DNA of 64,000 nucleotides from Hippasteria phrygiana. Its lineage: Eukaryota; Echinodermata; Asteroidea; Valvatida; Goniasteridae. Positions 36,589 to 50,293 of this stretch are shown piece by piece. The stretch covers positions 6,448,001 through 6,512,000 of the forward strand of contig JAZGUH010000103.1 in NCBI GenBank assembly GCA_037893225.1, written 5' to 3'. Each line of letters begins with the position of its first letter. The stretch's first letter is position 1. The notes under the pieces were generated by a model. The model worked only from the letters and a program-made list of their open reading frames with translations, made no database searches and was not told the origin of the DNA. A program made the translations under genes and the position numbers.

Positions 36589-39500
36589 AACAGTATCAAG
36601 ATTGTGCGCAATTTCGTTCAACATCACATCAGGTCGAAAAACGCAGTCATTTGGGGAACAAGTTGCGTGGTGGGGGTCTCGGCTAGCCATTGTATAGCGT
36701 GTGCAGTTATGCGGGAATGCAGAACAATCAGTTCGAAAAGCGTACTCGCTTATCTCGGCCATCATTCAACTGAACGTGGGTCTGATGAGCTGAAGATTGG
36801 TCTGGATGTTGCTGAGGAGTCACGCTTTCTAACAGTATCAAGATTGTGCGCAAATTCGTTCAACATCAGGTCGAAAAACGCAGTCATTTGAGGCCGAAGT
36901 TGCGTGGTGGGGGGTCTTGGCTTGCCATTGCATAGCGTGTGCAGTTATGCGGGAATGCAGAAAAATCATTTGGCAAAATTTACTCGCTTATCTCGGCCAT
37001 CATTCGGCTGAACGTGGGTCTGAGGAGCTGGGGATTTGTCTGGATGTTGCTGAGGAGTCACTCTTTTCAACAGTATCATAATTGTGCGCAATTTCGTTCA
37101 ACAACAGGTCGAAAAACGCAGTCATTTGGGGCCCAAGTTGCGTGGTGGGGGTCTCGGCTAGTCCATTGTATAGCGTGTGCAGTTATGCGGAATGCAGAAC
37201 AATCAGTTGGAAAAACTTACTCGCTTATCTCGGCCATCATTCGGCTGAACGTGGGTCTGAGGAGCTGGGGATTTGTCTGGATGTTGCTGAGGAGTCACTC
37301 CTTTCAACAGTATAAAGATTGTGCGCAATTTCGTTCAACATCAGGTCGAAAAACGCAGTCATTTGGGGCCCAAGTTGCGTGGTGGGGGTCTTGGCTAGCC
37401 ATTGTATAGCGTGTGCAGTTATGGCGGGAATGCAGAACAATCAGTTCGAAAAACGTAATCGCTTATCTCGGCCATCATTCGGCTGAACGTTGGTCTGTGG
37501 AGATGAAGATTAGTCTGGATGTTGCTGAGGAGTCACGCTTTCCAACAGTATCATAATTGTGCGCAATTTCGTTCAACAACAGGTCGAAAAACGCAGTCAT
37601 TTGGGGCCCAAGTTGCGTGGTGGGGGTCTCGGCTAGTCCATTGTATAGCGTGTGCAGTTATGCGGAATGCAGAACAATCAGTTGGAAAAACTTACTCGCT
37701 TATCTCGGCCATCATTCAACTGAATGTGGGTCTGATGAGCTGAAGATTGGTCTGGATGTTGCTGAGGAGTCACGCGTTCTAACAGTATCAAGATTGTGCG
37801 CAAATTCGTTCAACATCAGGTCGAAAAACGCAGTCATTTCAGGCCGAAGTTGCGTGGTGGGGGGTCTTGGCTAGCCATTGCATAGCGTGTGCAGTTATGC
37901 GGGAATGCAGAAAAATCATTTGGAAAACCTTACTCGCTTATCTCGGCCATCATTCGGCTGAACGTGGGTCTGTGGAGCTGAAGATTAGTCTGGATGTTGC
38001 TGAGGAGTCACGCTTTCCAACAGTATCATAATTGTGCGCAATTTCGTTCAACAACAGGTCGAAAAACGCAGTAATTTGAGGCCGAAGTTGCGTGGTATGG
38101 GGTCTTGGCTAGCCATTGCATAGCGTGTGCAGTTATGCGGGAATGCAGACAAATCATTTGGAAAAACTTACTCGCTTATCTCGGCCATCATTCGGCTGAA
38201 CGTGGGTCTGAGGAGTTGGGGATTTGTCTGGATGTTGCTGAGGAGTCACTCCTTTCAACAGTATAAAGATTGTGCGCAATTTCGTTCAACATCAGTTCGA
38301 AAAACGCAGTCATTTGGGGCCCAAGTTGCGTGGTGGGGGTCTTGGCTAGCCATTGTATAGCGTGTGCAGTTATGGCGGGAATGCAGAACAATCAGTTCGA
38401 AAAACGTAATCGCTTATCTCGGCCATCATTTGGCTGAACGTGGGTCTGAGGAGCTGAAGAATGGTCTGGATGTTGCTGAGGGGTCTAACAGTATCAAGAT
38501 TGTGCGCAAATTCGTTCAACATCAGGTCGAGAAACGCAGTCATTTGAGGCCGAAGTTGCGTGGTGGGGGGTCTTGGCTAGCCCATTGTATAGCGTGTGCA
38601 GTTATGCGGGAATGCAGAACAATCAGTTGGAAAAACTTACTCGCTTATCTCGGCCATCATTCGGCTGAACGTTGGTCTGTGGAGATGAAGATTAGTCTGG
38701 ATGTTGCTGAGGAGTCACGCTTTCCAACAGTATCATAATTGTGCGCAATTTCGTTCCACAACAGGTCGAAAAACGCAGTCATTTGGGGCCCAAGTTGCGT
38801 GGTGGGGGTCTCGGCTAGTCCATTGTATAGCGTGTGCAGTTATGCGGAATGCAGAACAATCAGTTGGAAAAACTTACTCGCTTATCTCGGCCATCATTCA
38901 ACTGAATGTGGGTCTGATGAGCTGAAGATTGGTCTGGATGTTGCTGAGGAGTCACGCGTTCTAACAGTATCAAGATTGTGCGCAAATTCGTTCAACATCA
39001 GGTCGAAAAACGCAGTCATTTCAGGCCGAAGTTGCGTGGTGGGTGGTCTTGGCTAGCCATTGCATAGCGTGTGCAGTTATGCGGGAATGCAGAAAAATCA
39101 TTTGGAAAACCTTACTCGCTTATCTCGGCCATCATTCGGCTGAACGTGGGTCTGTGGAGCTGAAGATTAGTCTGGATGTTGCTGAGGAGTCACGCTTTCC
39201 AACAGTATCATAATTGTGTGCAATTTCGTTCAACAACAGGTCGAAAAACGCAGTCATTTGCGGCCCAAGTTGCGTGGTGGGGGTCTCGGCTTAGTCCATT
39301 GTATAGCGTGTGCAGTTATGCGGAATGCAGAACAATCAGTTGGAAAAACTTACTCGCTTATCTCGGCCATCATTCGGCTGAACGTGGGTCTGAGGAGCTG
39401 GGGATTTGTCTGGATGTTGCTGAGGAGTCACTCCTTTCAACAGTATAAAGATTGTGCGCAATTTCGTTCAACATCAGGTCGAAAAACGCAGTCATTTGGG

Positions 39501-42500
39501 GCCCAAGTTGCGTGGTGGGGGTCTTGGCTAGCCATTGCATAGCGTGTGCAGTGATGCGGGAATGCAGAAAAATCATTTGGAAAAACGTACTCACTTATCT
39601 CGGCCATCATTCGGCTGAACGTGGGTCTGAGGAGCTGGAGATTGGTCTGGATATTGCTGAGGAGTCACTCATTCCAACAGTATCAAGATTGTGCGCAATT
39701 TCGTTCAACATCAGGTCGAAAAACGCAGTCATTTGAGGCCGAAGTTGCGTGGTATGGGGTCTTGGCTAGCCATTGCATAGCGTGTGCAGTTATGCGGGAA
39801 TGCAGAAAAATCATTTGGAAAACCTTACTCGCTTATCTCGGCGATCATTCGGCTGAACGTGGGTCTGTGGAGCTGAAGATTAGTCTGGATGTTGCTGAGG
39901 AGTCACGCTTTCCAACAGTATCATAATTGTGCGCAATTTCGTTCAACAACAGGTCGAAAAACGCAGTAATTTGGGGCCCAAGTTGCGTGGTGGGGGTCTT
40001 GGCTAGCCATTGCATAGCGTGTGCAGTTATGCGGGAATGCAGAAAAATCATTTGGAAAAACTTACTCGCTTATCTCGGCCATCATTCGGCTGAACGTTGG
40101 TCTGTGGAGCTGAAGATTAGTCTGGATGTTGCTGAGGAGTCACGCTTTCCAACAGTATCATAATTGTGCGCAATTTCGTTCAACAACAGGTCGAAAAACG
40201 CAGTCACTTGGGGCCCAAGTTGCGTGGTGGGGGTCTCGGTTAGTCCATTGTATAGCGTGTGCAGTTATGCGGAATGCAGAACAATCAGTTGGAAAAACTT
40301 ACTCGCTTATCTCGGCCATCATTCGGCTGAACGTGGGTCTGAGGAGCTGACGATTGGTCTGGATGTTGCTGAGGAGTCACTCTTTTCAACAGTATCAAGA
40401 TTGTGCGCAATTTCGTTCAACATCAGGTCGAAAAACGCAGTCATTTGGGGCCCAAGTTGCGTGGTGGGGGTCTCGGCTAGCCATTGTATAGCGTGTGCAG
40501 TTATGCGGGAATGCAGAACAATCAGTTGGAAAAACTTACTCGCTTATCTCGGCCATCATTCGGCTGAACGTGGGTCTGAGGAGCTGAAGATTGGTCTGGA
40601 TGTTGCTGAGGAGTCACTCTTTTCAACAGTATCAAGATTGTGCGCAATTTCGTTCAACATCAGTTCGAAAAACGCAGTCATTTGGGGCCCAAGTTGCGTG
40701 GTGGGGGTCTTGGCTAGCCATTGTATAGCGTGTGCAGTTATGGCGGGAATGCAGAACAATCAGTTCGAAAAACGTAATCGCTTATCTCGGCCATCATTTG
40801 GCTGAACGTGGGTCTGAGGAGCTGAAGAATGGTCTGGATGTTGCTGAGGGGTCTAACAGTATCAAGATTGTGCGCAAATTCGTTCAACATCAGGTCGAGA
40901 AACGCAGTCATTTGAGGCCGAAGTTGCGTGGTGGGGGGTCTTGGCTAGCCCATTGTATAGCGTGTGCAGTTATGCGGGAATGCAGAACAATCAGTTGGAA
41001 AAACGTAATCGCTTATCTCGGCCATCATTTGGCTGAACGTGGGTCTGAGGAGCTGAAGAATGGTCTGGATGTTGCTGAGGGGTCTAACAGTATCAAGATT
41101 GTGCGCAAATTCGTTCAACATCAGGTCGAGAAACGCAGTCATTTGAGGCCGAAGTTGCGTGGTGGGGGGTCTTGGCTAGCCATTGCATAGCGTGTGCAGT
41201 TATGCGGGAATGCAGAAAAATCATTTGGAAAACCTTACTCGCTTATCTCGGCCATCATTCGGCTGAACGTGGGTCTGAGGAGCTGGAGATTGGTCTGGAT
41301 ATTGCTGAGGAGTCACTCATTCCAACAGTATCAAGATTGTGCGCAATTTCGTTCAACATCAGGTCGAAAAACGGAGTCATTTGAGGCCGAAGTTGCGTGG
41401 TATGGGGTCTTGGCTAGCCATTGCATAGCGTGTGCAGTTATGCGGGAATGCAGAAAAATCATTTGGAAAACCTTACTCGCTTATCTCGGCGATCATTCGG
41501 CTGAACGTGGGTCTGTGGAGCTGAAGATTAGTCTGGATGTTGCTGAGGAGTCACGCTTTCCAACAGTATCATAATTGTGCGCAATTTCGTTCAACAACAG
41601 GTCGAAAAACGCAGTAATTTGGGGCCCAAGTTGCGTGGTGGGGGTCTTGGCTAGCCATTGCATAGCGTGTGCAGTTATGCGGGAATGCAGAAAAATCATT
41701 TGGAAAAACTTACTCGCTTATCTCGGCCATCATTCGGCTGAACGTTGGTCTGTGGAGCTGAAGATTAGTCTGGATGTTGCTGAGGAGTCACGCTTTCCAA
41801 CAGTATCATAATTGTGCGCAATTTCGTTCAACAACAGGTCGAAAAACGCAGTCACTTGGGGCCCAAGTTGCGTGGTGGGGGTCTCGGTTAGTCCATTGTA
41901 TAGCGTGTGCAGTTATGCGGAATGCAGAACAATCAGTTGGAAAAACTTACTCGCTTATCTCGGCCATCATTCGGCTGAACGTGGGTCTGAGGAGCTGACG
42001 ATTGGTCTGGATGTTGCTGAGGAGTCACTCTTTTCAACAGTATCAAGATTGTGCGCAATTTCGTTCAACATCAGGTCGAAAAACGCAGTCATTTGGGGCC
42101 CAAGTTGCGTGGTGGGGGTCTCGGCTAGCCATTGTATAGCGTGTGCAGTTATGCGGGAATGCAGAACAATCAGTTTGAAAACCTTACTCGCTTATCTCGG
42201 CCATCATTCGGCTGAACGTGGGTCTGAGGAGCTGAAGATTGGTCTGGATGTTGCTGAGGAGTCACTCTTTTCAACAGTATCAAGATTGTGCTCAATTTCG
42301 TTCAACATCACATCAGGTCGAAAAACGCAGTCATTTGGGGCCCAAGTTGCGTTTTGGGGGTCTCGGCTAGTCCATTGTATAGCGTGTGCAGTTATGCGGA
42401 ATGCAGAACAATCAGTTGGAAAAACGTACTGGCTTATCTCGGCCATCATTCGGCTGAACGTGGGTCTGAGGAGCTGGGGATTTGTCTGGATGTTGCTGAG

Positions 42501-42597
42501 GAGTCACTCTTTTCAACAGTATAAAGATTGTGCGCAATTTCGTTCAACATCGGGTAGAAAAACGCAGTCATTTGGGGCCCAAGTTGCGTGGTGGGGG
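36589..42597 (+). repeat. Mixed monomers, homologous in parts to 53.8-57.7 kb
   Basis: There is no simple tandem HOR across this block. Three sub-blocks match downstream sequence at shrinking displacements: about 38170-39256 with 53806-54892 (15,636 bp), about 39555-40520 with 54953-55918 (15,398 bp), and about 41270-42530 with 56444-57704 (15,174 bp). A shared private substitution, TTCCACAAC at 38757 and 54393, supports common descent. About 900 bp from 41270 also repeats 39622-40517 at 1,648 bp. Confidence 0.8.
40843..41303 (+). repeat. Back-to-back pair of 8-bp-deleted monomers
   Basis: Two GCTGAGGGGTCTAAC monomers lie directly in tandem, starting at 40843 (231 bp) and 41074 (230 bp). They share AAGAATGGTCTGG, CATTTGGCTGAACG and GGTCGAGAAACG. 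This is the only place where this class is adjacent to itself; elsewhere it is a single unit between other classes. The pair gives a 152-codon open frame (40732-41190) that does not start with ATG. Confidence 0.9.
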
Positions 42598-44729
42598 TCT
42601 TGGCTAGCCATTGTATAGCGTGTGCAGTTATGCGGGAATGCAGAACAATCAGTTGGAAAAACTTACTCGCTTATCTCGGCCATCATTCAACTGAATGTGG
42701 GTCTGATGAGCTGAAGATTGGTCTGGATGTTGCTGAGGAGTCACGCGTTCTAACAGTATCAAGATTGTGCGCAAATTCGTTCAACATCAGGTCGAAAAAC
42801 GCAGTCATTTCAGGCCGAAGTTGCGTGGTGGGGGGTCTTGGCTAGCCATTGCATAGCGTGTGCAGTTATGCGGGAATGCAGAAAAATCATTTGGAAAACC
42901 TTACTCGCTTATCTCGGCCATCATTCGGCTGAACGTGGGTCTGTGGAGCTGAAGATTAGTCTGGATGTTGCTGAGGAGTCACGCTTTCCAACAGTATCAT
43001 AATTGTGTGCAATTTCGTTCAACAACAGGTCGAAAAACGCAGTCATTTGCGGCCCAAGTTGCGTGGTGGGGGTCTCGGCTAGTCCATTGTATAGCGTGTG
43101 CAGTTATGCGGGAATGCAGAACAATCAGTTCGAAAAGCGTACTCGCTTATCTCGGCCATCACTCAACTGAACGTGGGTCTGATGAGCTGAAGATTGGTCT
43201 GGATGTTGCTGAGGAGTCACGCTTTCTAACAGTATCAAGATTGTGCGGAAATTCGTTCAACATCAGGTCGAAAAACGCAGTCATTTGAGGCCGAAGTTGC
43301 GTGGTGGGGGGTCTTGGCTTGCCATTGCATAGCGTGTGCAGTTATGCGGGAATGCAGAAAAATCATTTGGCAAAATTTACTCGCTTATCTCGGCCATCAT
43401 TCGGCTGAACGTGGGTCTGAGGAGCTGGGGATTTGTCTGGATGTTGCTGAGGAGTCACTCTTTTCAACAGTATCATAATTGTGCGCAATTTCGTTCAACA
43501 ACAGGTCGAAAAACGCAGTCATTTGGGGCCCAAGTTGCGTGGTGGGGGTCTCGGCTAGTCCATTGTATAGCGTGTGCAGTTATGCGGAATGCAGAACAAT
43601 CAGTTGGAAAAACTTACTCGCTTATCTCGGCCATCATTCGGCTGAACGTGGGTCTGAGGAGCTGGGGATTTGTCTGGATGTTGCTGAGGAGTCACTCCTT
43701 TCAACAGTATAAAGATTGTGCGCAATTTCGTTCAACATCAGGTCGAAAAACGCAGTCATTTGGGGCCCAAGTTGCGTGGTGGGGGTCTTGGCTAGCCATT
43801 GTATAGCGTGTGCAGTTATGGCGGGAATGCAGAACAATCAGTTCGAAAAACGTAATCGCTTATCTCGGCCATCATTTGGCTGAACGTGGGTCTGAGGAGC
43901 TGAAGAATGGTCTGGATGTTGCTGAGGGGTCTAACAGTATCAATATTGTGCGCAAATTCGTTCAACATCAGGTCGAGAAACGCAGTCATTTGAGGCCGAA
44001 GTTGCGTGGTGGGGGGTCTTGGCTAGCCCATTGTATAGCGTGTGCAGTTATGCGGGAATGCAGAACAATCAGTTGGAAAAACTTACTCGCTTATCTCGGC
44101 CATCATTCGGCTGAACGTGGGTCTGAGGAGCTGAAGATTGGTCTGGATGTTGCTGAGGAGTCACTCTTTTCAACGGTATCAAGATTGTGCGCAATTTCGT
44201 TCAACATCAGGTCGAAAAACGCAGTCATTTGGGGCCCAAGTTGCGTGGTGGGGGTCTCGGCTAGCCATTGTATAGCGTGTGCAGTTATGCGGGAATGCAG
44301 AACAATCAGTTCGAAAAACGTACTCGCTTATCTCGGCCATCATTCAACTGAACGTGGGTCTGATGAGCTGAAGATTGGTCTGGATGTTGCTGAGGAGTCA
44401 CGCTTTCTAACAGTATCAAGATTGTGCGCAAATTCGTTCAACATCAGGTCGAAAAACGCAGTCATTTGAGGCCGAAGTTGCGTGGTGGGGGGTCTTGGCT
44501 TGCCATTGCATAGCGTGTGCAGTTATGCGGGAATGCAGAAAAATCATTTGGAAAACCTTACTCGCTTATCTCGGCCATCATTCGGCTGAACGTGGGTCTG
44601 TGGAGCTGAAGATTAGTCTGGATGTTGCTGAGGAGTCACGCTTTCCAACAGTATCATAATTGTGTGCAATTTCGTTCAACAACAGGTCGAAAAACGCAGT
44701 CATTTGCGGCCCAAGTTGCGTGGTGGGGG
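42598..44729 (+). repeat. 9-mer higher-order repeat, 2,132 bp, copy 1
   Basis: Monomers start at 42495 (left part outside the unit), 42732, 42970, 43208, 43446, 43683, 43921, 44152 and 44389, and repeat at +2,132. Markers are GTTATGGCGGGAATG near 43816 (one extra base), TATCAATATTGTG near 43940 and TTGTGCGGAAATTCG near 43242. A small difference is CATCACTCAAC near 43158 against CATCATTCAAC near 45290. Confidence 0.85.
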
Positions 44730-46861
44730 TCTTGGCTAGCCATTGTATAGCGTGTGCAGTTATGCGGGAATGCAGAACAATCAGTTGGAAAAACTTACTC
44801 GCTTATCTCGGCCATCATTCAACTGAATGTGGGTCTGATGAGCTGAAGATTGGTCTGGATGTTGCTGAGGAGTCACGCGTTCTAACAGTATCAAGATTGT
44901 GCGCAAATTCGTTCAACATCAGGTCGAAAAACGCAGTCATTTCAGGCCGAAGTTGCGTGGTGGGGGGTCTTGGCTAGCCATTGCATAGCGTGTGCAGTTA
45001 TGCGGGAATGCAGAAAAATCATTTGGAAAACCTTACTCGCTTATCTCGGCCATCATTCGGCTGAACGTGGGTCTGTGGAGCTGAAGATTAGTCTGGATGT
45101 TGCTGAGGAGTCACGCTTTCCAACAGTATCATAATTGTGTGCAATTTCGTTCAACAACAGGTCGAAAAACGCAGTCATTTGCGGCCCAAGTTGCGTGGTG
45201 GGGGTCTCGGCTAGTCCATTGTATAGCGTGTGCAGTTATGCGGGAATGCAGAACAATCAGTTCGAAAAGCGTACTCGCTTATCTCGGCCATCATTCAACT
45301 GAACGTGGGTCTGATGAGCTGAAGATTGGTCTGGATGTTGCTGAGGAGTCACGCTTTCTAACAGTATCAAGATTGTGCGGAAATTCGTTCAACATCAGGT
45401 CGAAAAACGCAGTCATTTGAGGCCGAAGTTGCGTGGTGGGGGGTCTTGGCTTGCCATTGCATAGCGTGTGCAGTTATGCGGGAATGCAGAAAAATCATTT
45501 GGCAAAATTTACTCGCTTATCTCGGCCATCATTCGGCTGAACGTGGGTCTGAGGAGCTGGGGATTTGTCTGGATGTTGCTGAGGAGTCACTCTTTTCAAC
45601 AGTATCATAATTGTGCGCAATTTCGTTCAACAACAGGTCGAAAAACGCAGTCATTTGGGGCCCAAGTTGCGTGGTGGGGGTCTCGGCTAGTCCATTGTAT
45701 AGCGTGTGCAGTTATGCGGAATGCAGAACAATCAGTTGGAAAAACTTACTCGCTTATCTCGGCCATCATTCGGCTGAACGTGGGTCTGAGGAGCTGGGGA
45801 TTTGTCTGGATGTTGCTGAGGAGTCACTCCTTTCAACAGTATAAAGATTGTGCGCAATTTCGTTCAACATCAGGTCGAAAAACGCAGTCATTTGGGGCCC
45901 AAGTTGCGTGGTGGGGGTCTTGGCTAGCCATTGTATAGCGTGTGCAGTTATGGCGGGAATGCAGAACAATCAGTTCGAAAAACGTAATCGCTTATCTCGG
46001 CCATCATTTGGCTGAACGTGGGTCTGAGGAGTTGAAGAATGGTCTGGATGTTGCTGAGGGGTCTAACAGTATCAATATTGTGCGCAAATTCGTTCAACAT
46101 CAGGTCGAGAAACGCAGTCATTTGAGGCCGAAGTTGCGTGGTGGGGGGTCTTGGCTAGCCCATTGTATAGCGTGTGCAGTTATGCGGGAATGCAGAACAA
46201 TCAGTTGGAAAAACTTACTCGCTTATCTCGGCCATCATTCGGCTGAACGTGGGTCTGAGGAGCTGAAGATTGGTCTGGATGTTGCTGAGGAGTCACTCTT
46301 TTCAACGGTATCAAGATTGTGCGCAATTTCGTTCAACATCAGGTCGAAAAACGCAGTCATTTGGGGCCCAAGTTGCGTGGTGGGGGTCTCGGCTAGCCAT
46401 TGTATAGCGTGTGCAGTTATGCGGGAATGCAGAACAATCAGTTCGAAAAACGTACTCGCTTATCTCGGCCATCATTCAACTGAACGTGGGTCTGATGAGC
46501 TGAAGATTGGTCTGGATGTTGCTGAGGAGTCACGCTTTCTAACAGTATCAAGATTGTGCGCAAATTCGTTCAACATCAGGTCGAAAAACGCAGTCATTTG
46601 AGGCCGAAGTTGCGTGGTGGGGGGTCTTGGCTTGCCATTGCATAGCGTGTGCAGTTATGCGGGAATGCAGAAAAATCATTTGGAAAACCTTACTCGCTTA
46701 TCTCGGCCATCATTCGGCTGAACGTGGGTCTGTGGAGCTGAAGATTAGTCTGGATGTTGCTGAGGAGTCACGCTTTCCAACAGTATCATAATTGTGTGCA
46801 ATTTCGTTCAACAACAGGTCGAAAAACGCAGTCATTTGCGGCCCAAGTTGCGTGGTGGGGG
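44730..46861 (+). repeat. 9-mer higher-order repeat, 2,132 bp, copy 2
   Basis: This is the tandem copy of 42598-44729. The join is at the GGGGGTCTTGG / GGGGGTCTCGG difference: at 44730 the sequence has the TCTTGGCTAGCC form seen at 42598, while at 46862 it has TCTCGGCTAGTCC. One private change is GAGGAGTTGAAG near 46026. Confidence 0.85.
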
Positions 46862-48288
46862 TCTCGGCTAGTCCATTGTATAGCGTGTGCAGTTATGCGG
46901 GAATGCAGAACAATCAGTTCGAAAAGCGTACTCGCTTATCTCGGCCATCATTCAACTGAACGTGGGTCTGATGAGCTGAAGATTGGTCTGGATGTTGCTG
47001 AGGAGTCACGCTTTCTAACAGTATCAAGATTGTGCGCAAATTCGTTCAACATCAGGTCGAAAAACGCAGTCATTTGAGGCCGAAGTTGCGTGGTGGGGGG
47101 TCTTGGCTTGCCATTGCATAGCGTGTGCAGTTATGCGGGAATGCAGAAAAATCATTTGGCAAAATTTACTCGCTTATCTCGGCCATCATTCGGCTGAACG
47201 TGGGTCTGAGGAGCTGGGGATTTGTCTGGATGTTGCTGAGGAGTCACTCTTTTCAACAGTATCATAATTGTGCGCAATTTCGTTCAACAACAGGTCGAAA
47301 AACGCAGTCATTTGGGGCCCAAGTTGCGTGGTGGGGGTCTCGGCTAGTCCATTGTATAGCGTGTGCAGTTATGCGGAATGCAGAACAATCAGTTGGAAAA
47401 ACTTACTCGCTTATCTCGGCCATCATTCGGCTGAACGTGGGTCTGAGGAGCTGGGGATTTGTCTGGATGTTGCTGAGGAGTCACTCCTTTCAACAGTATA
47501 AAGATTGTGCGCAATTTCGTTCAACATCAGGTCGAAAAACGCAGTCATTTGGGGCCCAAGTTGCGTGGTGGGGGTCTTGGCTAGCCATTGTATAGCGTGT
47601 GCAGTTATGGCGGGAATGCAGAACAATCAGTTCGAAAAACGTAATCGCTTATCTCGGCCATCATTTGGCTGAACGTGGGTCTGAGGAGCTGAAGAATGGT
47701 CTGGATGTTGCTGAGGGGTCTAACAGTATCAATATTGTGCGCAAATTCGTTCAACATCAGGTCGAGAAACGCAGTCATTTGAGGCCGAAGTTGCGTGGTG
47801 GGGGGTCTTGGCTAGCCCATTGTATAGCGTGTGCAGTTATGCGGGAATGCAGAACAATCAGTTGGAAAAACTTACTCGCTTATCTCGGCCATCATTCGGC
47901 TGAACGTGGGTCTGAGGAGCTGAAGATTGGTCTGGATGTTGCTGAGGAGTCACTCTTTTCAACGGTATCAAGATTGTGCGCAATTTCGTTCAACATCAGG
48001 TCGAAAAACGCAGTCATTTGGGGCCCAAGTTGCGTGGTGGGGGTCTCGGCTAGCCATTGTATAGCGTGTGCAGTTATGCGGGAATGCAGAACAATCAGTT
48101 CGAAAAACGTACTCGCTTATCTCGGCCATCATTCAACTGAACGTGGGTCTGATGAGCTGAAGATTGGTCTGGATGTTGCTGAGGAGTCACGCTTTCTAAC
48201 AGTATCAAGATTGTGCGCAAATTCGTTCAACATCAGGTCGAAAAACGCAGTCATTTGAGGCCGAAGTTGCGTGGTGGGGGGTCTTGGC
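46632..48288 (+). repeat. 7-mer tandem duplication, 1,657 bp (second copy of ~44975-46631)
   Basis: These seven monomers repeat the distal part of the 9-mer copy 2 at +1,657 bp. The left junction falls at GGTCTTGGCT, where GCTAGCC on one side becomes GCTTGCC on the other. The match ends near 48345, where TTGGAAAAACTT replaces TTGGAAAACCTT. Confidence 0.82.
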
Positions 48289-50293
48289 TTGCCATTGCAT
48301 AGCGTGTGCAGTTATGCGGGAATGCAGAAAAATCATTTGGAAAAACTTACTCGCTTATCTCGGCCATCATTCGGCTGAACGTTGGTCTGTGGAGATGAAG
48401 ATTAGTCTGGATGTTGCTGAGGAGTCACGCTTTCCAACAGTATCATAATTGTGCGCAATTTCGTTCAACAACAGGTCGAAAAACGCAGTCATTTGGGGCC
48501 CAAGTTGCGTGGTGGGGGTCTCGGCTAGTCCATTGTATAGCGTGTGCAGTTATGCGGAATGCAGAACAATCAGTTGGAAAAACTTACTCGCTTATCTCGG
48601 CCATCATTCAACTGAATGTGGGTCTGATGAGCTGAAGCTTGGTCTGGATGTTGCTGAGGAGTCACGCGTTCTAACAGTATCAAGATTGTGCGCAAATTCG
48701 TTCAACATCAGGTCGAAAAACGCAGTCATTTCAGGCCGAAGTTGCGTGGTGGGGGGTCTTGGCTAGCCATTGCATAGCGTGTGCAGTTATGCGGGAATGC
48801 AGAAAAATCATTTGGAAAACCTTACTCGCTTATCTCGGCCATCATTCGGCTGAACGTGGGTCTGTGGAGCTGAAGATTAGTCTGGATGTTGCTGAGGAGT
48901 CACGCTTTCCAACAGTATCATAATTGTGTGCAATTTCGTTCAACAACAGGTCGAAGAACGCAGTCATTTGCGGCCCAAGTTGCGTGGTGGGGGTCTCGGC
49001 TAGTCCATTGTATAGCGTGTGCAGTTATGCGGAATGCAGAACAATCAGTTGGAAAAACGTACTCGCTTATCTCGGCCATCATTCGGCTGAACGTGGGTCT
49101 GAGGAGCTGGGGATTTGTCTGGATGTTGCTGAGGAGTCACTCTTTTCAACAGTATAAAGATTGTGCGCAATTTCGTTCAACATCGGGTAGAAAAACGCAG
49201 TCATTTGGGGCCCAAGTTGCGTGGTGGGGGTCTTGGCTAGCCATTGCATAGCGTGTGCAGTGATGCGGGAATGCAGAAAAATCATTTGGAAAAACGTACT
49301 CACTTATCTCGGCCATCATTCGGCTGAACGTGGGTCTGAGGAGCTGGAGATTGGTCTGGATATTGCTGAGGAGTCACTCATTCCAACAGTATCAAGATTG
49401 TGCGCAATTTCGTTCAACATCAGGTCGAAAAACGCAGTCATTTGAGGCCGAAGTTGCGTGGTATGGGGTCTTGGCTAGCCATTGCATAGCATGTGCAGTT
49501 ATGCGGGAATGCAGAAAAATCATTTGGAAAACCTTACTCGCTTATCTCGGCGATCATTCGGCTGAACGTGGGTCTGTGGAGCTGAAGATTAGTCTGGATG
49601 TTGCTGAGGAGTCACGCTTTCCAACAGTATCATAATTGTGCGCAATTTCGTTCAACAACAGGTCGAAAAACGCAGTAATTTTGGGCCCAAGTTGCGTGGT
49701 GGGGGTCTTGGCTAGCCATTGCATAACGTGTGCAGTTATGCGGGAATGCAGAAAAATCATTTGGAAAAACTTACTCGCTTATCTCGGCCATCATTCGGCT
49801 GAACGTTGGTCTGTGGAGCTGAAGATTAGTCTGGATGTTGCTGAGGAGTCACGCTTTCCAATAGTATCATAATTGTGCGCAATTTCGTTCAACAACAGGT
49901 CGAAAAACGCAGTCACTTGGGGCCCAAGTTGCGTGGTGGGGGTCTCGGTTAGTCCATTGTATAGCGTGTGCAGTTATGCGGAATGCAGAACAATCAGTTG
50001 GAAAAACTTACTCGCTTATCTCGGCCATCATTCGGCTGAACGTGGGTCTGAGGAGCTGACGATTGGTCTGGATGTTGCTGAGGAGTCACTCTTTTCAACA
50101 GTATCAAGATTGTGCGCAATTTCGTTCAACATCAGGTCGAAAAACGCAGTCATTTGGGGCCCAAGTTGCGTGGTGGGGGTCTCGGCTAGCCATTGTATAG
50201 CGTGTGCAGTTATGCGGGAATGCAGAACAATCAGTTGGAAAAACTTACTCGCTTATCTCGGCCATCATTCGGCTGAACGTGGGTCTGAGGAGC
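47215..50293 (+). repeat. Second 13-mer higher-order repeat, 3,079 bp, copy 1
   Basis: This unit also has 13 monomers but differs in composition and length from the 3,087-bp unit at 27-36 kb. It contains an 8-bp-deleted monomer (47710), GGTCGAAGAACG near 48951, GTAATTTTGGGCCC near 49676, CATAGCATGTG near 49485 and CATAACGTGTG near 49721. The left part overlaps the 1,657-bp duplication. Confidence 0.87.

Noticed and set aside
41812..42618. 268-codon open frame, the longest in the window
   Set aside because: It is made of satellite monomers read in the stop-free 79-codon frame, then shifted by the 5-bp CATCA insertion. Its first codon is TTG, there is no promoter or ribosome-binding context, and the same peptide segments recur across the window in broken form.
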